64,000 bases of DNA from Roseithermus sacchariphilus (GTDB lineage Bacteria; Bacteroidota; Rhodothermia; Rhodothermales; MEBIC09517). The notes beneath the pieces were generated by a model. That model ran no database searches. It was not told where the DNA came from and saw only the letters and a program-made list of their open reading frames with translations. The stretch covers positions 1,039,447 through 1,103,446 of the forward strand of contig CP030158.1 of assembly GCA_003285105.1 (NCBI GenBank). The letters run 5' to 3'. Shown here piece by piece: positions 47,001 through 53,106 of this stretch; within the stretch, counting starts at the first letter, position 1, and every line of letters begins with the position of its first letter. The position numbers and the translations under genes are program-made.

Positions 47001-49291
47001 CCCTCCTCGACCCCTTCCGCCCGTCCGACGGCGACGCCTTCGCCGTCCTCGACGCCACCGCCGTCGAGGGAACCTTCGAGACCGTCTCGCTACCCTCCGT
47101 GGCGGGGACGACCTTCGAGGTATCCACCGGGGACACCGCCGTCGTGGTGCAGGCGACGGTGACGGCCGAGAACCGCGCGCCCGTCGCCGTGGACGACGAA
47201 GCGACGACGCCGGAGGACCAGGCCGTCGCTGTCAACGTCCTCCGCAACGACACCGACGCCGACGGCGACGCGCTGGCGATCGCCGCCTTCACGCAGCCCG
47301 AGCGCGGCACGGTGGCCCGGGACGGCGACAGCACGCTCGTCTACACCCCCGCCGCAGACGTGCACGGAACCGACGCGTTCACCTACGTGCTGAGCGACGG
47401 TGCGCTCACGGACACCGCCACCGTCACCGTCACCATAACCCCGGTCAACGACCCCCCGGTGGCCGTCGACGACACGACCGTGACGAGCCGCAACACCCCG
47501 CGCACGATCGACGTGCTCGCCAACGACCGCGATCCCGACGGCGACGCGCTGACGATCGCCTCGGCAGCGAGCACCAGCACCGAGGGCGGCCTCGTCGAGG
47601 TGCTCGACGCGGCGGCGATCCGCTACACGCCCCCGGCCGATTTCGAGGGGCTGGACACGTTTACGTACGTCGTCAGCGACGGCAACGGGGGGACGGACGA
47701 GGGGACCGTTCGCGTGACCGTCGAACTGCTGCGGTACACGGTGACGGACCTGGGCACGCTGGGCGGGGCGGCCAGCCGCGCGATGGCGCTCAACGACGCG
47801 GGGGTGGTCGTGGGCCTCTCGCTCGACGCCGAGGGCCGGATCCAGGCGTTCCGCTGGGTGGAGGGCACGATGACGCGCCTCGGGGAGGCGGCCGAGACGC
47901 AGGCCTTCGCCATCAATGCCGACGGGCTCGTGGCCGGGCAGGCCGTCGTACGCGACGACACGGCGCATGCCGTGCTCTTCCGCCCGGACGGCACCCTGCT
48001 GGACCTGGGCACGCTCGGCGGGCGCTTCAGCACGGCCTATGCCCTCAACGACGCGGGGGTGGTGGTCGGCACCGCCACCGGGAGCACCGGGGCGGCCCGC
48101 GGCTTCGTATGGGCCGACGGGGCGATGCAGCCGGCCGGCCCGGCCGCCGGCGCCCACAGTGAGGTGCAGGCCGTGAACCGTGACGGCCTCGTGGCCGGCC
48201 ACGTCCAACACGCCGACGGCACCACGCAGGCCTTCCGCGGATCGGACCTCCTGCCGCTGAACGACGCCACCGCCAGCCGGGCCTACGACCTCGGCGACGA
48301 GGGTACGGTCGTCGGCAGCCTCGTGCAGAGCGGCGCCACGCGCGCGGCGATCTGGACCGGCGACGCGGTGCAGGCCCTGCCGGACCTGGGAGGACCGTTC
48401 GCCGAGGCGTACGCCCGCAGCGAGGCGGGGTGGATCGTGGGCGTGGCCGGTCTGGCGGAGGCCGGCGCGGCCCGGAGGCCGACACCGGCGGCCACGCCGC
48501 AGGCGGCACCCTCCGCGGCGATGCGGCTCTTGCATGCCGGACCGCCGCGCCCCCGCCTCCTCGCCGGCAACCACCTGCGGGCCGTGCTCTGGCGGGAGGG
48601 CACCGTGCGCGACCTCAACACGCTCATCGGCGACGGCACGGGGTGGATCCTGCAGGCCGCCTGGGGAATCAACGCCGACGGCGCGATCGTGGGGCACGGA
48701 CTCCTCGACGGGCAGCTCCGTGCCTTCCTGCTCACCCCGGCGGACAACCTGCCGCCGGTGGCCGTCGACGACGCGTTCTCGCTGGAGGCTCCCGCCGCCG
48801 GGCTCCTGCTGCCCGTGCTCGCCAACGACACCGACGAGCGCCAGGGACTCCGCATCGTTCAGGTCGCGCCCCCCGCGCATGGACAGGCCGAGATCCGGGA
48901 GGAAGCCGCCGTGTGGTACACGCCGGCCGACGGCTTCGCCGGCACCGATCGCTTCACCTACACCATCGCCGACGCGCAGGGCGCCACCTCCACCGCCGTC
49001 GTGACCGTCCACGTGGCCCCGCACGGCCCGGCGGCCTCCGGCCTGGAAGCCGCCTATCCGAACCCCTTCGCCGGAAAAGTCACCCTCACCTATGCCGTAT
49101 CCGCCGAGGCGCACGTCGTGCTGGAACTCTACAACGTCCTGGGCCAGCGCGTCCGGCGGCTCGTGGATCAACCCCAGACCGCAGGACGCTATACGGTACA
49201 CCTCGACGGGCAGGACCTGGCCGCCGGGCTGTACTACTGCCGCCTCCAGGTCGGCACGCAGACGACGTCCCGGCCGCTGGTACGACGCTGA
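41099..49291 (+). CDS. Giant T9SS beta-helix/HAF-repeat surface protein
   Basis: The protein has 2730 residues. The signal peptide is residues 1-37 (MPMVFRSM…APAAAQ; ATG codons at 41105 and 41120 are alternatives). Approximate order: TWTGDGDGTSWSDPANW opening typical of passenger-like beta-helices, then repeated NAGTI/NTGTVEV/LDGT strands to residue 1250; carboxypeptidase-regulatory-like domain 1253-1335 (GTVTDATTSDPIPGAQV); a second helix block 1340-2010 that starts with the same TGAAGDGLWSTGGNWD motif; two cadherin-like domains 2023-2216 (APVAVDDEATTPEDQ, NDTDADGDAL); HAF repeats 2211-2551 (DLGTLGG…ALNDAGVVVG); a third cadherin-like domain 2551-2641; and a T9SS sorting domain 2643-2730 (EAAYPNPFAGKVTL, LELYNVLGQRVR). 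It is likely a surface adhesin. Three internal segments are nearly identical in DNA. It has no catalytic motif and is divergent from the barrel operon. Confidence 0.9.
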   Translation: MPMVFRSMPRRFGRLAGALGCMMACMMALAVAPAAAQITWTGDGDGTSWSDPANWSPATVPGAGDVATIGTTATVTLASATTVAHLTLSSAGATLILEAALTLDRLDLASGTLTGTADLTVSDSLAWSGGTMSGSGTTTLGRTGALLGSQTKTLDARTLVVQNGATLAYPPGTHYQFFGGNGASLILETGARLDIESSTAFRNFAVFSGSTEPPQIFNAGTIRKPTGTTSTFEIDWDVAMNGGAVEVTAGTMRLDGTLYDAGGAYRTGTGARLILNPPPETFVTFAPTSSFSGAGAMEFMGGTATLLGTYNVTGPTEISGFGGQGARVTFDASMNLISKSIDLIGVRDRGALTVALADPISVDSLNLASFSSLGFTAPVTVGNGLFLGNANATLELADDLTVNGPLVWQGGTLRGTAAGVEVRLAGGGRLTGGAGSAGNNKALDAIRLVVPAGATLTYEGTRNFTGTNGAVLEIQDAAVLDVQQWADFEVDAASTAPPVIENAGVLRKTGGDSDTRIAWDLVNTGTVEVSNDELRFRSAFTDGGGTYRALPGGTLVFETSTDSPITFTAASTLEGAGTMVFDRTAVVTLNGTYNVTGTTRVLGAGTFARADVTFAPEMVLTSLGTLDIGAGFTSGGIARIQTATMPPVPALTLGGSGELYLTPDLTVTGTAHLGNRGTLIEGPGDVVVQGVLTWQGGVLRGPGTTWAQGGVIFTGGAGSASWNKTLDARRLVLVEGTTSEYQGTRNFTGTNGAVLEIQDAAVLDVQQWADFEVDAASTAPPVIENAGVLRKTGGDSDTRIAWDLVNTGTVEVTNDILLLQGTLTDSDGTYRAGTGATLDIRPVNDGVGPTFTAASSIEADAGATVNFGTTFSPSGILPIRIEGTYDVQGRTTVREGNVAEVTIAETATVVNLGAEGVIVGSNRGRLLVETTDPLTIGALEVGFQGTLEVNGPLTVTGALSLAHTSATMVSTSEVAVQGVLTWQGGVLRGPGTTWAQSGVIFTGGAGSASWNKTLDARRLVLVEGTTSEYRGTRSFTGTNGAVLEIQDAAVLDVQQWADFEVDAASTAPPVIENAGVLRKTGGDSDTRIAWDLVNTGTVEVTNDLLDLRGAVTNTAGGFFQGTATLGLQNATSVTNAGTLAPGTDGTVGTLTVAGDLDLGTGTLALDVGGTTPGVTLDSLAVTGAATLGGTLALNPLDGYDPAPGIRLPFLAAASVTGTFDAIAPGFASGQTATVEIDATSATAVITAGTAPARLEGTVTDATTSDPIPGAQVAIDALGLATTTGPDGTYAFPSVTPGTYTVEARFTGYQTGSAEVTLADGETVTQDFALTPVSTDPATLSWTGAAGDGLWSTGGNWDLGRAPAAQDTAVVNLDPGSSFTLQVAADAAVARLDVSSARATVQVDDTLHVSDAFTLSAGGTGGVGTLIVDGTAVLSGGHMGGDGTAVFNGPTRWTGRAGMSGNGTTVLNGTTTLRATEGFAFQTVELRGRTLEINGTLAIVEGLLEPLVGATIRVTETGVIDFQAAETGIRPTDGTTPRPRLLNEGLITKTAGEGFFNTAQIGNTESFTFGDRRMTLTNTGTIRSANGGITLYLDEASVLGGLVEANSTVTLQRGEENTSEPIAVAATIRGDGTMLVNDPFTFTGTIDLAGSMTVRQDQTFAADLTLTQLGELVVSTNPFEDGIFEFDVAGTPTIARLDVRGVMRLGSALVVQDTLVFGERGPATLTGTGDLTVAAGGEMRWGIGTMGDGGTLTIRGSLVSTVAQYLAGDFRVQRSEAMLVGRALVLDGTATWDDAPLTLDAGATVQIAEGGVFDLTRDAEIRPGEAATSGEAVTSDGTLRKTGVGRRTSTGEAPVAYDDVSHGTVIGVPFVNGGTLALEAGRTAFTGALTHTGLVQGTDTLDVSAEGLTVTSTGTFAPGTPTGRLTVVGPLDLRTSTLAVDLGGTDPATGYDQLRVEGAVTLGGTLAVTLLDPFRPSDGDAFAVLDATAVEGTFETVSLPSVAGTTFEVSTGDTAVVVQATVTAENRAPVAVDDEATTPEDQAVAVNVLRNDTDADGDALAIAAFTQPERGTVARDGDSTLVYTPAADVHGTDAFTYVLSDGALTDTATVTVTITPVNDPPVAVDDTTVTSRNTPRTIDVLANDRDPDGDALTIASAASTSTEGGLVEVLDAAAIRYTPPADFEGLDTFTYVVSDGNGGTDEGTVRVTVELLRYTVTDLGTLGGAASRAMALNDAGVVVGLSLDAEGRIQAFRWVEGTMTRLGEAAETQAFAINADGLVAGQAVVRDDTAHAVLFRPDGTLLDLGTLGGRFSTAYALNDAGVVVGTATGSTGAARGFVWADGAMQPAGPAAGAHSEVQAVNRDGLVAGHVQHADGTTQAFRGSDLLPLNDATASRAYDLGDEGTVVGSLVQSGATRAAIWTGDAVQALPDLGGPFAEAYARSEAGWIVGVAGLAEAGAARRPTPAATPQAAPSAAMRLLHAGPPRPRLLAGNHLRAVLWREGTVRDLNTLIGDGTGWILQAAWGINADGAIVGHGLLDGQLRAFLLTPADNLPPVAVDDAFSLEAPAAGLLLPVLANDTDERQGLRIVQVAPPAHGQAEIREEAAVWYTPADGFAGTDRFTYTIADAQGATSTAVVTVHVAPHGPAASGLEAAYPNPFAGKVTLTYAVSAEAHVVLELYNVLGQRVRRLVDQPQTAGRYTVHLDGQDLAAGLYYCRLQVGTQTTSRPLVRR
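42474..42694 (+). repeat. Internal DNA repeat copy 1 (shorter) in the beta-helix gene
   Basis: This 221-bp segment, from AGGGCACGCGGAACTTCAC to TCCAACGAC, is almost identical to the 3' part of the copies ending at 43543 and 44407. It encodes FTGTNGAVLEIQDAAVLDV and the NAGVLRKTGGDSDTRIAWD block. Upstream of it the homology continues at protein level only. Confidence 0.9.
43160..43543 (+). repeat. Internal DNA repeat copy 2 in the beta-helix gene
   Basis: This 384-bp copy starts at GTGCAGGGGGTGCTGACC and ends at ACAAACGAC. It matches copy 3 along its whole length with only scattered, largely silent changes, while the sequence between copies is unrelated. That pattern suggests recent duplication or gene conversion of a beta-helix module. 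Confidence 0.92.
44024..44407 (+). repeat. Internal DNA repeat copy 3 in the beta-helix gene
   Basis: This 384-bp copy has the same length and phase as copy 2 (start-to-start distance 864 bp, a multiple of 3). The few amino-acid changes include WAQGGV to WAQSGV, YQGTRNF to YRGTRSF and an Ile to Leu near the end. Recombination between copies 2 and 3 would remove 288 residues in frame. Confidence 0.92.
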
Positions 49292-49363
49292 CGCGGCGCG
49301 GAGGGCCTGCGGCGTGGCGCCTCAAGGCCGTCTCCACCGGTCGCGCCGTGAAGGTGGGGTGAT

Positions 49364-49372
49364 TATATTGCG
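49364..49372 (+). promoter_or_regulatory. Candidate -10-like element TATATTGCG for the universal stress gene
   Basis: TATATTGCG lies 50 bp before the ATG at 49422, in the 130-bp gap after the beta-helix gene. The identical 9-mer with nearly the same spacing precedes the D-aminoacylase gene. Two independent occurrences at gene starts in GC-rich DNA suggest a promoter core; no -33 partner is evident. Confidence 0.4.
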
Positions 49373-49421
49373 CATCGTTTCGGCTCTGCGCCCTTCCCCG
49401 TATACCAGACGACGACCTGCC

Positions 49422-49856
49422 ATGCCGTATTCCACCATCGCCGTTGCCCTTGCCTGCAAGCCCGATGAAAAGCCCGTCATCGACGAAGCCGTGCGCCTGT
49501 CCCGGGCGCTGGGGGCCCGCCTCGTGGCCATCCACGTCAACGACCCCCTGGAGGGCAAGATCTCGATGATGATGGACTACGCCGGCCCCAAAGAAACCGT
49601 CGAGGACATCCGGCGGCAGTTCCGCGAGGCCGGCTACCCGGAGGTGGCCGAAACCCTGGACGTGCACATCCTGACGGGCAAGGACTTTGCCGAGGCCATC
49701 GCCGAGGCGACGAAAGACGCCGACCTGCTGGTGCTCGGGCACCGCAAAATGGGACGGCTGCGCGCCATGATCTCGGACTCGACGGACGAGGACATCGCCA
49801 ACCTGGTCGAGTGCCCGGTGCTGATCGTCACCAAGAACCCCACCGAGGCGGACTGA
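49422..49856 (+). CDS. Universal stress protein (UspA family)
   Basis: The 144-residue protein starts at MPYSTIAVALACKPDEKPVI; the in-frame region upstream is antiphase nonsense over the end of the previous gene. It has the Usp fold pattern: strand 1 STIAVALA, a helix with DEAVRLSRALGA, strand 2 RLVAIHV, then DADLLVLGHRKMGRLRAM and the final strand CPVLIVTK. The G-2x-G-9x-G(S/T) ATP-binding motif is not intact (GHRKMG…SDSTDE), so it resembles the non-ATP-binding UspA subgroup, which also begins this loop with GH. It acts in the cytosol during stress or stationary phase. It is probably monocistronic, with its own promoter-like element 50 bp upstream. Confidence 0.93.
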   Translation: MPYSTIAVALACKPDEKPVIDEAVRLSRALGARLVAIHVNDPLEGKISMMMDYAGPKETVEDIRRQFREAGYPEVAETLDVHILTGKDFAEAIAEATKDADLLVLGHRKMGRLRAMISDSTDEDIANLVECPVLIVTKNPTEAD

Positions 49857-49895
49857 CCCCCGGACCTCGGCAAGGGAAACGCGGCGGCTGCGCTT

Positions 49896-50087
49896 CTACG
49901 GCCGGTCCTGGCGGTAGGCGTGCCCCAGCCGGAGGAGGTCGTCCAGCGACCGCTGCAGGGCGCGCAGGTGCGCCGTCTGCACCAGGCTCGTCTCGGGCGT
50001 CATGGCATCGCTGGCCCCGACCAGTTCGGCGGCCGCCTTGCAGACCTCGCGCAGCAAGAAGTACACGTCATTCCGTTCTACACGCAT
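49896..50087 (-). CDS. Small helical protein, function unknown
   Basis: The 63-residue product starts at MRVERNDVYFLLREVCKAAAEL; an upstream ATG at 50111 would add 8 residues. It is predicted to be two amphipathic helices (DVYFLLREVCKAAAELVG and HLRALQRSLDDLLRLGHAYR) joined by a polar loop. I recognise no family. Support for it being real: regular heptad-like hydrophobic spacing, GC bias at third positions consistent with this strand, and a position 81 bp after the methyltransferase gene on the same strand. A plus-strand frame over the same bases has an improbable Gln/Arg-rich composition. It could be a small regulatory or accessory protein of the methyltransferase. Confidence 0.5.
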   Translation of the reverse strand: MRVERNDVYFLLREVCKAAAELVGASDAMTPETSLVQTAHLRALQRSLDDLLRLGHAYRQDRP

Positions 50088-50168
50088 CGTCGGAGCGGGA
50101 AGAGGGTGCAACAGGATCGCGGCCGCATCGGCCCGTTTCCCTGAGCTATCGGCACGAAGCGACGCCCG

Positions 50169-50993
50169 TTAAGCCGGGCGCTCGGCGATGGCCCGGATCA
50201 GCGTGATCCGCCCTTCGGCCAGGTTGCGCTGCAGGGCGGCCAGCATCGCCCCGGCGCGCTCGCCCATGAGCAGCGGCAACCCCGGCCCGGCCGACGGGCG
50301 GCGGGCCGCCACACGCGCGACCCACGCCCGCCCGGCCCCGGTCACGTCCTCCCACCGGACGACGGACAACCCGGCCTCTTCGAGGACCTGCCGGAATGCA
50401 TCGGGCGCCACCAGAAAGCTGATGGCGGCGTCGGAGGCCCAGGGCACGGGATAGTGTGGCGCCCCCCCCGGCCCGGCAAAAACCTCGTAGAGCGCCAGCC
50501 ACCCCCCCGGCCGGAGCACCCGCACGAGCTCGCCGACATAGCCCCGCTTGTCGGGGAGGTTCATCTGAACGTGCTGGCTGAGCACGAGGTCGAAGACACC
50601 GGCGGCGAAAGGCAGCGCCCGTGCATCGGCCTGCACGAAGGTCACCTGCCCGGCCAGCCCCAGGTGCTCGGTCAGCCGCGCCGCAGCCCGGCAGTAGTCG
50701 GCCGAAAGGTCGACGCCGGTGACCGAGCAGCCGAAGACCGCCGCGAGGTGCCGGCACGCCCCGCCGAGCCCACAGCCCACGTCCAGCACCCGCGTCCCCG
50801 GTTCCAGCGGCAGGCCCGCCAGCAGCTCGGCCGTGGCCCGCGCCCCGCCTACGTGAAAGGCATCCACGGGCGCCAGGTCAGCCCGGGTCATCGCCTCCGG
50901 CGTTCGCCCGGCGGCGTGCAGCGCCTCCAGCAGCCGCTCGTACAGCGCCGGCCGCGCGTAGTGGGATGCCACCGCCTCAATCAGCGCGTCCAT
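50169..50993 (-). CDS. SAM-dependent class I methyltransferase
   Basis: The 274-residue protein has motif I VLDVGCGLGG (69-78), motif II acidic residue in VTGVDLS, QADARALPF, a motif IV region FDLVLSQHVQMNLPDK and a post-motif RVLRPGGWLALYEVF. The preceding DAFHVGGARATAELL and the small-molecule fold resemble the UbiE/tocopherol/dimethylglycine-type methyltransferases, in which an (Q/A)FHxGG box precedes motif I. The methyl acceptor cannot be told from sequence; glycine or sarcosine (osmolyte synthesis) is one possibility for this branch, and a quinone or lipid is another. It is cytoplasmic with no signal peptide, and divergent from the small membrane protein gene at 51110. Confidence 0.9.
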   Translation of the reverse strand: MDALIEAVASHYARPALYERLLEALHAAGRTPEAMTRADLAPVDAFHVGGARATAELLAGLPLEPGTRVLDVGCGLGGACRHLAAVFGCSVTGVDLSADYCRAAARLTEHLGLAGQVTFVQADARALPFAAGVFDLVLSQHVQMNLPDKRGYVGELVRVLRPGGWLALYEVFAGPGGAPHYPVPWASDAAISFLVAPDAFRQVLEEAGLSVVRWEDVTGAGRAWVARVAARRPSAGPGLPLLMGERAGAMLAALQRNLAEGRITLIRAIAERPA

Positions 50994-51050
50994 GGCCGTG
51001 CTCCGGGCAAACGTTGCAGGAAATGCTCAAACAATCTCGCAGGCTGCTCA

Positions 51051-51081
51051 TTGAACCTGCTGGATAACGCTTCTGTATTCA
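51051..51081 (+). promoter_or_regulatory. Candidate promoter for the small membrane protein
   Basis: TTGAAC at 51051-51056 and TATTCA at 51076-51081 are 19 bp apart, close to the 19-20 bp spacing of Bacteroidota-type promoters. The sites lie 29-59 bp before the ATG at 51110, in an AT-richer stretch. The boxes are imperfect. Confidence 0.3.
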
Positions 51082-51109
51082 CGCCCCCTCCCCATTCCGG
51101 CATCCCGTC

Positions 51110-51331
51110 ATGAAAGGCCTGATCATCACCGGCATCCTTCTCGTCGTCCTCGGTGGGGCGGCCCTGGTTTTTCAGGGCATCACGTACTCGCGGGACGAGC
51201 AGGTGCTCGACATCGGACCGCTGGAGGCGGAGGTGGAGCGGGAGAAGACCATCCCCCTCTCGCCCGTCCTGGGCGGTGCCGCCCTGGCGCTTGGCATCGG
51301 GCTGATCGTATACGGCATGAAAAAGCGCTGA
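51110..51331 (+). CDS. Small two-helix membrane protein, function unknown
   Basis: The 73-residue protein has two transmembrane segments: residues about 4-22 (LIITGILLVVLGGAALVF) and about 51-69 (LSPVLGGAALALGIGLIVYG), ending in MKKR. The connecting loop QGITYSRDEQVLDIGPLEAEVEREKTI is charged. Proteins of this pattern (QGI-T-Y…VLD-G-P-E…EKTIPL-P…GG-A) are, to my memory, widespread small inner-membrane proteins in Bacteroidota and Proteobacteria without assigned function. Glycine-rich helices suggest tight packing or oligomerisation. It is monocistronic, between divergent and convergent neighbours. Confidence 0.85.
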   Translation: MKGLIITGILLVVLGGAALVFQGITYSRDEQVLDIGPLEAEVEREKTIPLSPVLGGAALALGIGLIVYGMKKR

Positions 51332-51334
51332 CCT

Positions 51335-51349
51335 CCCGGGGAACCCGGG
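51335..51349. terminator. Short GC hairpin in the convergent gap
   Basis: CCCGGG-GAA-CCCGGG forms a perfect 6-bp stem with a 3-nt loop between two convergent stops (51331 and 51368). It lacks a T-tract, so it is at best a weak bidirectional terminator. It is followed by a 12-bp tandem duplication CGGGCCGACGCT at 51346-51369. Confidence 0.35.
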
Positions 51350-51367
51350 CCGACGCTCGGGCCGACG

Positions 51368-52135
51368 CTACACGCGGCCGGCCAGTCGCTCCACGGTGAG
51401 CGTGCCCATGACGAGGCGGCCCAGCTCATCGGCCGTCGCGGCCTCGATCGGCAGGTTCTCGACGACGGATTCGCCCTGCCGCATGACCGTGACGCCGTCG
51501 GCCACGGCTTTGACGTGCGCCATGTTGTGCGTGATGAACAGGATCGCCAGCCCGCGGTGTTTGGCCTCCACGATGTAGTCGAGCACCATCCGGGTCTGCT
51601 TGACCGACAGGGCCGAGGTGGGCTCGTCCAGGATCACCAGCTTCGCGCCGAAGTGCTCGGCCCGGGCGATGGCGATGGACTGGCGCTCGCCGCCGGAGAG
51701 GGTGCCCACCTCCTCGCCGGCGTCGCGCACGCGGATGCCCATGCGGGAGAGGGCCTCGGTGCAGATCGTCCGCATCTTCCGGTGATCGAGGAAGCCGAAG
51801 GGTTTTTTCGTCAGCTCGCGCCCGAGGAAGAAGTTGCGGTAGATGCTCATCAGCGGGACCAGGCCGAGGTCCTGCGGCACCGTCTCGATGCCGGCGGCGC
51901 GGGCATCGGCCGGGGAGGCAAAGCGAACGGGGCGGCCCTCCAGGCGGATCGTCCCGCTCGTGGGCGCGTGGTAGCCCTGCATCACCTTCACCAGCGTCGA
52001 CTTGCCCGCGCCGTTGTCGCCGAGCAGCGCCGTGACCCGCCCGGCCGCCACGGTCAGGCTGGCGCGGCGGACGGCCTCGACGTGGCCGAAGCGCTTGCGG
52101 ATGTCGCGCAGTTCGAGCAACGGAGGCGTCGCCAT
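51368..52135 (-). CDS. Sugar/cyclitol ABC transporter ATP-binding protein
   Basis: The 255-residue protein starts at MATPPLLELRDIRKRFG. Walker A is GDNGAGKS (39-46), the Q-loop is PQDLGLVP, the signature is LSGGERQ (146-152), Walker B is VILDEP (167-172) and the switch His is in FITHNMAH. It is a single-domain ATPase in contrast to the double-length RbsA/XylG type, as in FrcA-like fructose systems. It is the third transporter gene; its ATG overlaps the permease stop (TGATG). It works on the cytosolic face with the permease at 52135-53106 and the binding lipoprotein at 53106-54077. The substrate is inferred from the co-located myo-inositol oxygenase. Confidence 0.95.
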   Translation of the reverse strand: MATPPLLELRDIRKRFGHVEAVRRASLTVAAGRVTALLGDNGAGKSTLVKVMQGYHAPTSGTIRLEGRPVRFASPADARAAGIETVPQDLGLVPLMSIYRNFFLGRELTKKPFGFLDHRKMRTICTEALSRMGIRVRDAGEEVGTLSGGERQSIAIARAEHFGAKLVILDEPTSALSVKQTRMVLDYIVEAKHRGLAILFITHNMAHVKAVADGVTVMRQGESVVENLPIEAATADELGRLVMGTLTVERLAGRV

Positions 52136-53106
52136 CAGCCCTTCTCCCCCCGCAGGCGGGTGTTGATGATCACCGCGATGATGAGCACGAGCCCGATCAG
52201 GCCCGTGGCCAGGCGCGAGTCGAACCCCATCAGGATCAGGCCGTTGCGCACCATGCCGGCCACGAGCGCGCCGAAGAGCGTGCCGAGCACGCTCCCGTAG
52301 CCGCCCGTCAGCAGCGCCCCGCCGACCACGGCCGCCGCGATGGCCTGCAACTCGAAGCCCTGCCCCGTCAGCGCGTTGATGGACCCGATGCGCGAGAGTT
52401 GCATCACCCCGGCGAAAGCGGCCAGCCACGACGTGATCAGAAACGCCGCCACCTTGACCCGCTCGACCTGAACGCCCATCGTCCGGGCCGCGCTCGGGTT
52501 GCCGCCGACGGCGTAGACGGCGTTGCCGAACCGCCGCCGGGTCATGACGAGGTGGAAGACGACGATCAGCACCACGAACCACAGCGCCATCATGCGCAGC
52601 CCGCCGTCGTGGATGCGCCCCGCGATGAGCGCCGTGACCCATCCGGCTTCGTCCAGCCGCACCACGTTGCCGCCGGTCCACAGCACCAGCAGCGAGCGGC
52701 CCACCATGAGCGTCCCCAGCGTGGCGATGAACGACGACACCTTCGCCCGCAGCACGATCGCCGCATTCAAGAGCCCGATCCCGCCGGCGAAGACGAACGT
52801 CGCCGTGAGGGCCAGCACCTCCGGCACACCGAGGTTGCAGAGCTGGATGTACGCCATCGCCGCCAGCCCCATCGTCGCCCCCACCGACAGGTCGAACTCG
52901 CCGGCCACCATCAGCACCGTCGCCCCGATGGCGACCGTGCCCACCACCGCCGCCAGGTTCAGCATCCCGGAGAGCGACGACACCGAAAGGAAGTTCGGGG
53001 CCAGCAGGGCGAAGAACCCGAAGATCACGAGAAACATCGTGATGGCGCCGATCTCGGGGTAGAGGCGCACCCGCTCGATCCACCCGGTCCGTGCGGGGAT
53101 GTCCAT
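52135..53106 (-). CDS. Sugar/cyclitol ABC transporter permease
   Basis: The 323-residue protein has about eight to ten hydrophobic segments. It belongs to the RbsC/BPD_transp_2 family, shown by the N-terminal PNFLSVSSLSGMLN block, MVAGEFDLSVGATMGL, the TLGTLMVGRSLL strand, the cytoplasmic coupling motif (YAVGGNPSAARTMGV, where family members have (Y)A(I/V)GGN-x-xAA--GI) and the late AAAVVGGALLTGGYGSVLG. Both ends overlap neighbouring genes by one base (TGATG), showing tight coupling with the ATPase and the binding protein. It probably forms a homodimeric inner-membrane channel. Confidence 0.95.
   Translation of the reverse strand: MDIPARTGWIERVRLYPEIGAITMFLVIFGFFALLAPNFLSVSSLSGMLNLAAVVGTVAIGATVLMVAGEFDLSVGATMGLAAMAYIQLCNLGVPEVLALTATFVFAGGIGLLNAAIVLRAKVSSFIATLGTLMVGRSLLVLWTGGNVVRLDEAGWVTALIAGRIHDGGLRMMALWFVVLIVVFHLVMTRRRFGNAVYAVGGNPSAARTMGVQVERVKVAAFLITSWLAAFAGVMQLSRIGSINALTGQGFELQAIAAAVVGGALLTGGYGSVLGTLFGALVAGMVRNGLILMGFDSRLATGLIGLVLIIAVIINTRLRGEKG

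Noticed and set aside
49920-50144. 74-codon plus-strand frame over the small helical gene
   Set aside because: Gln/Arg/His-rich without helix or strand pattern; the minus frame has regular amphipathic helices.
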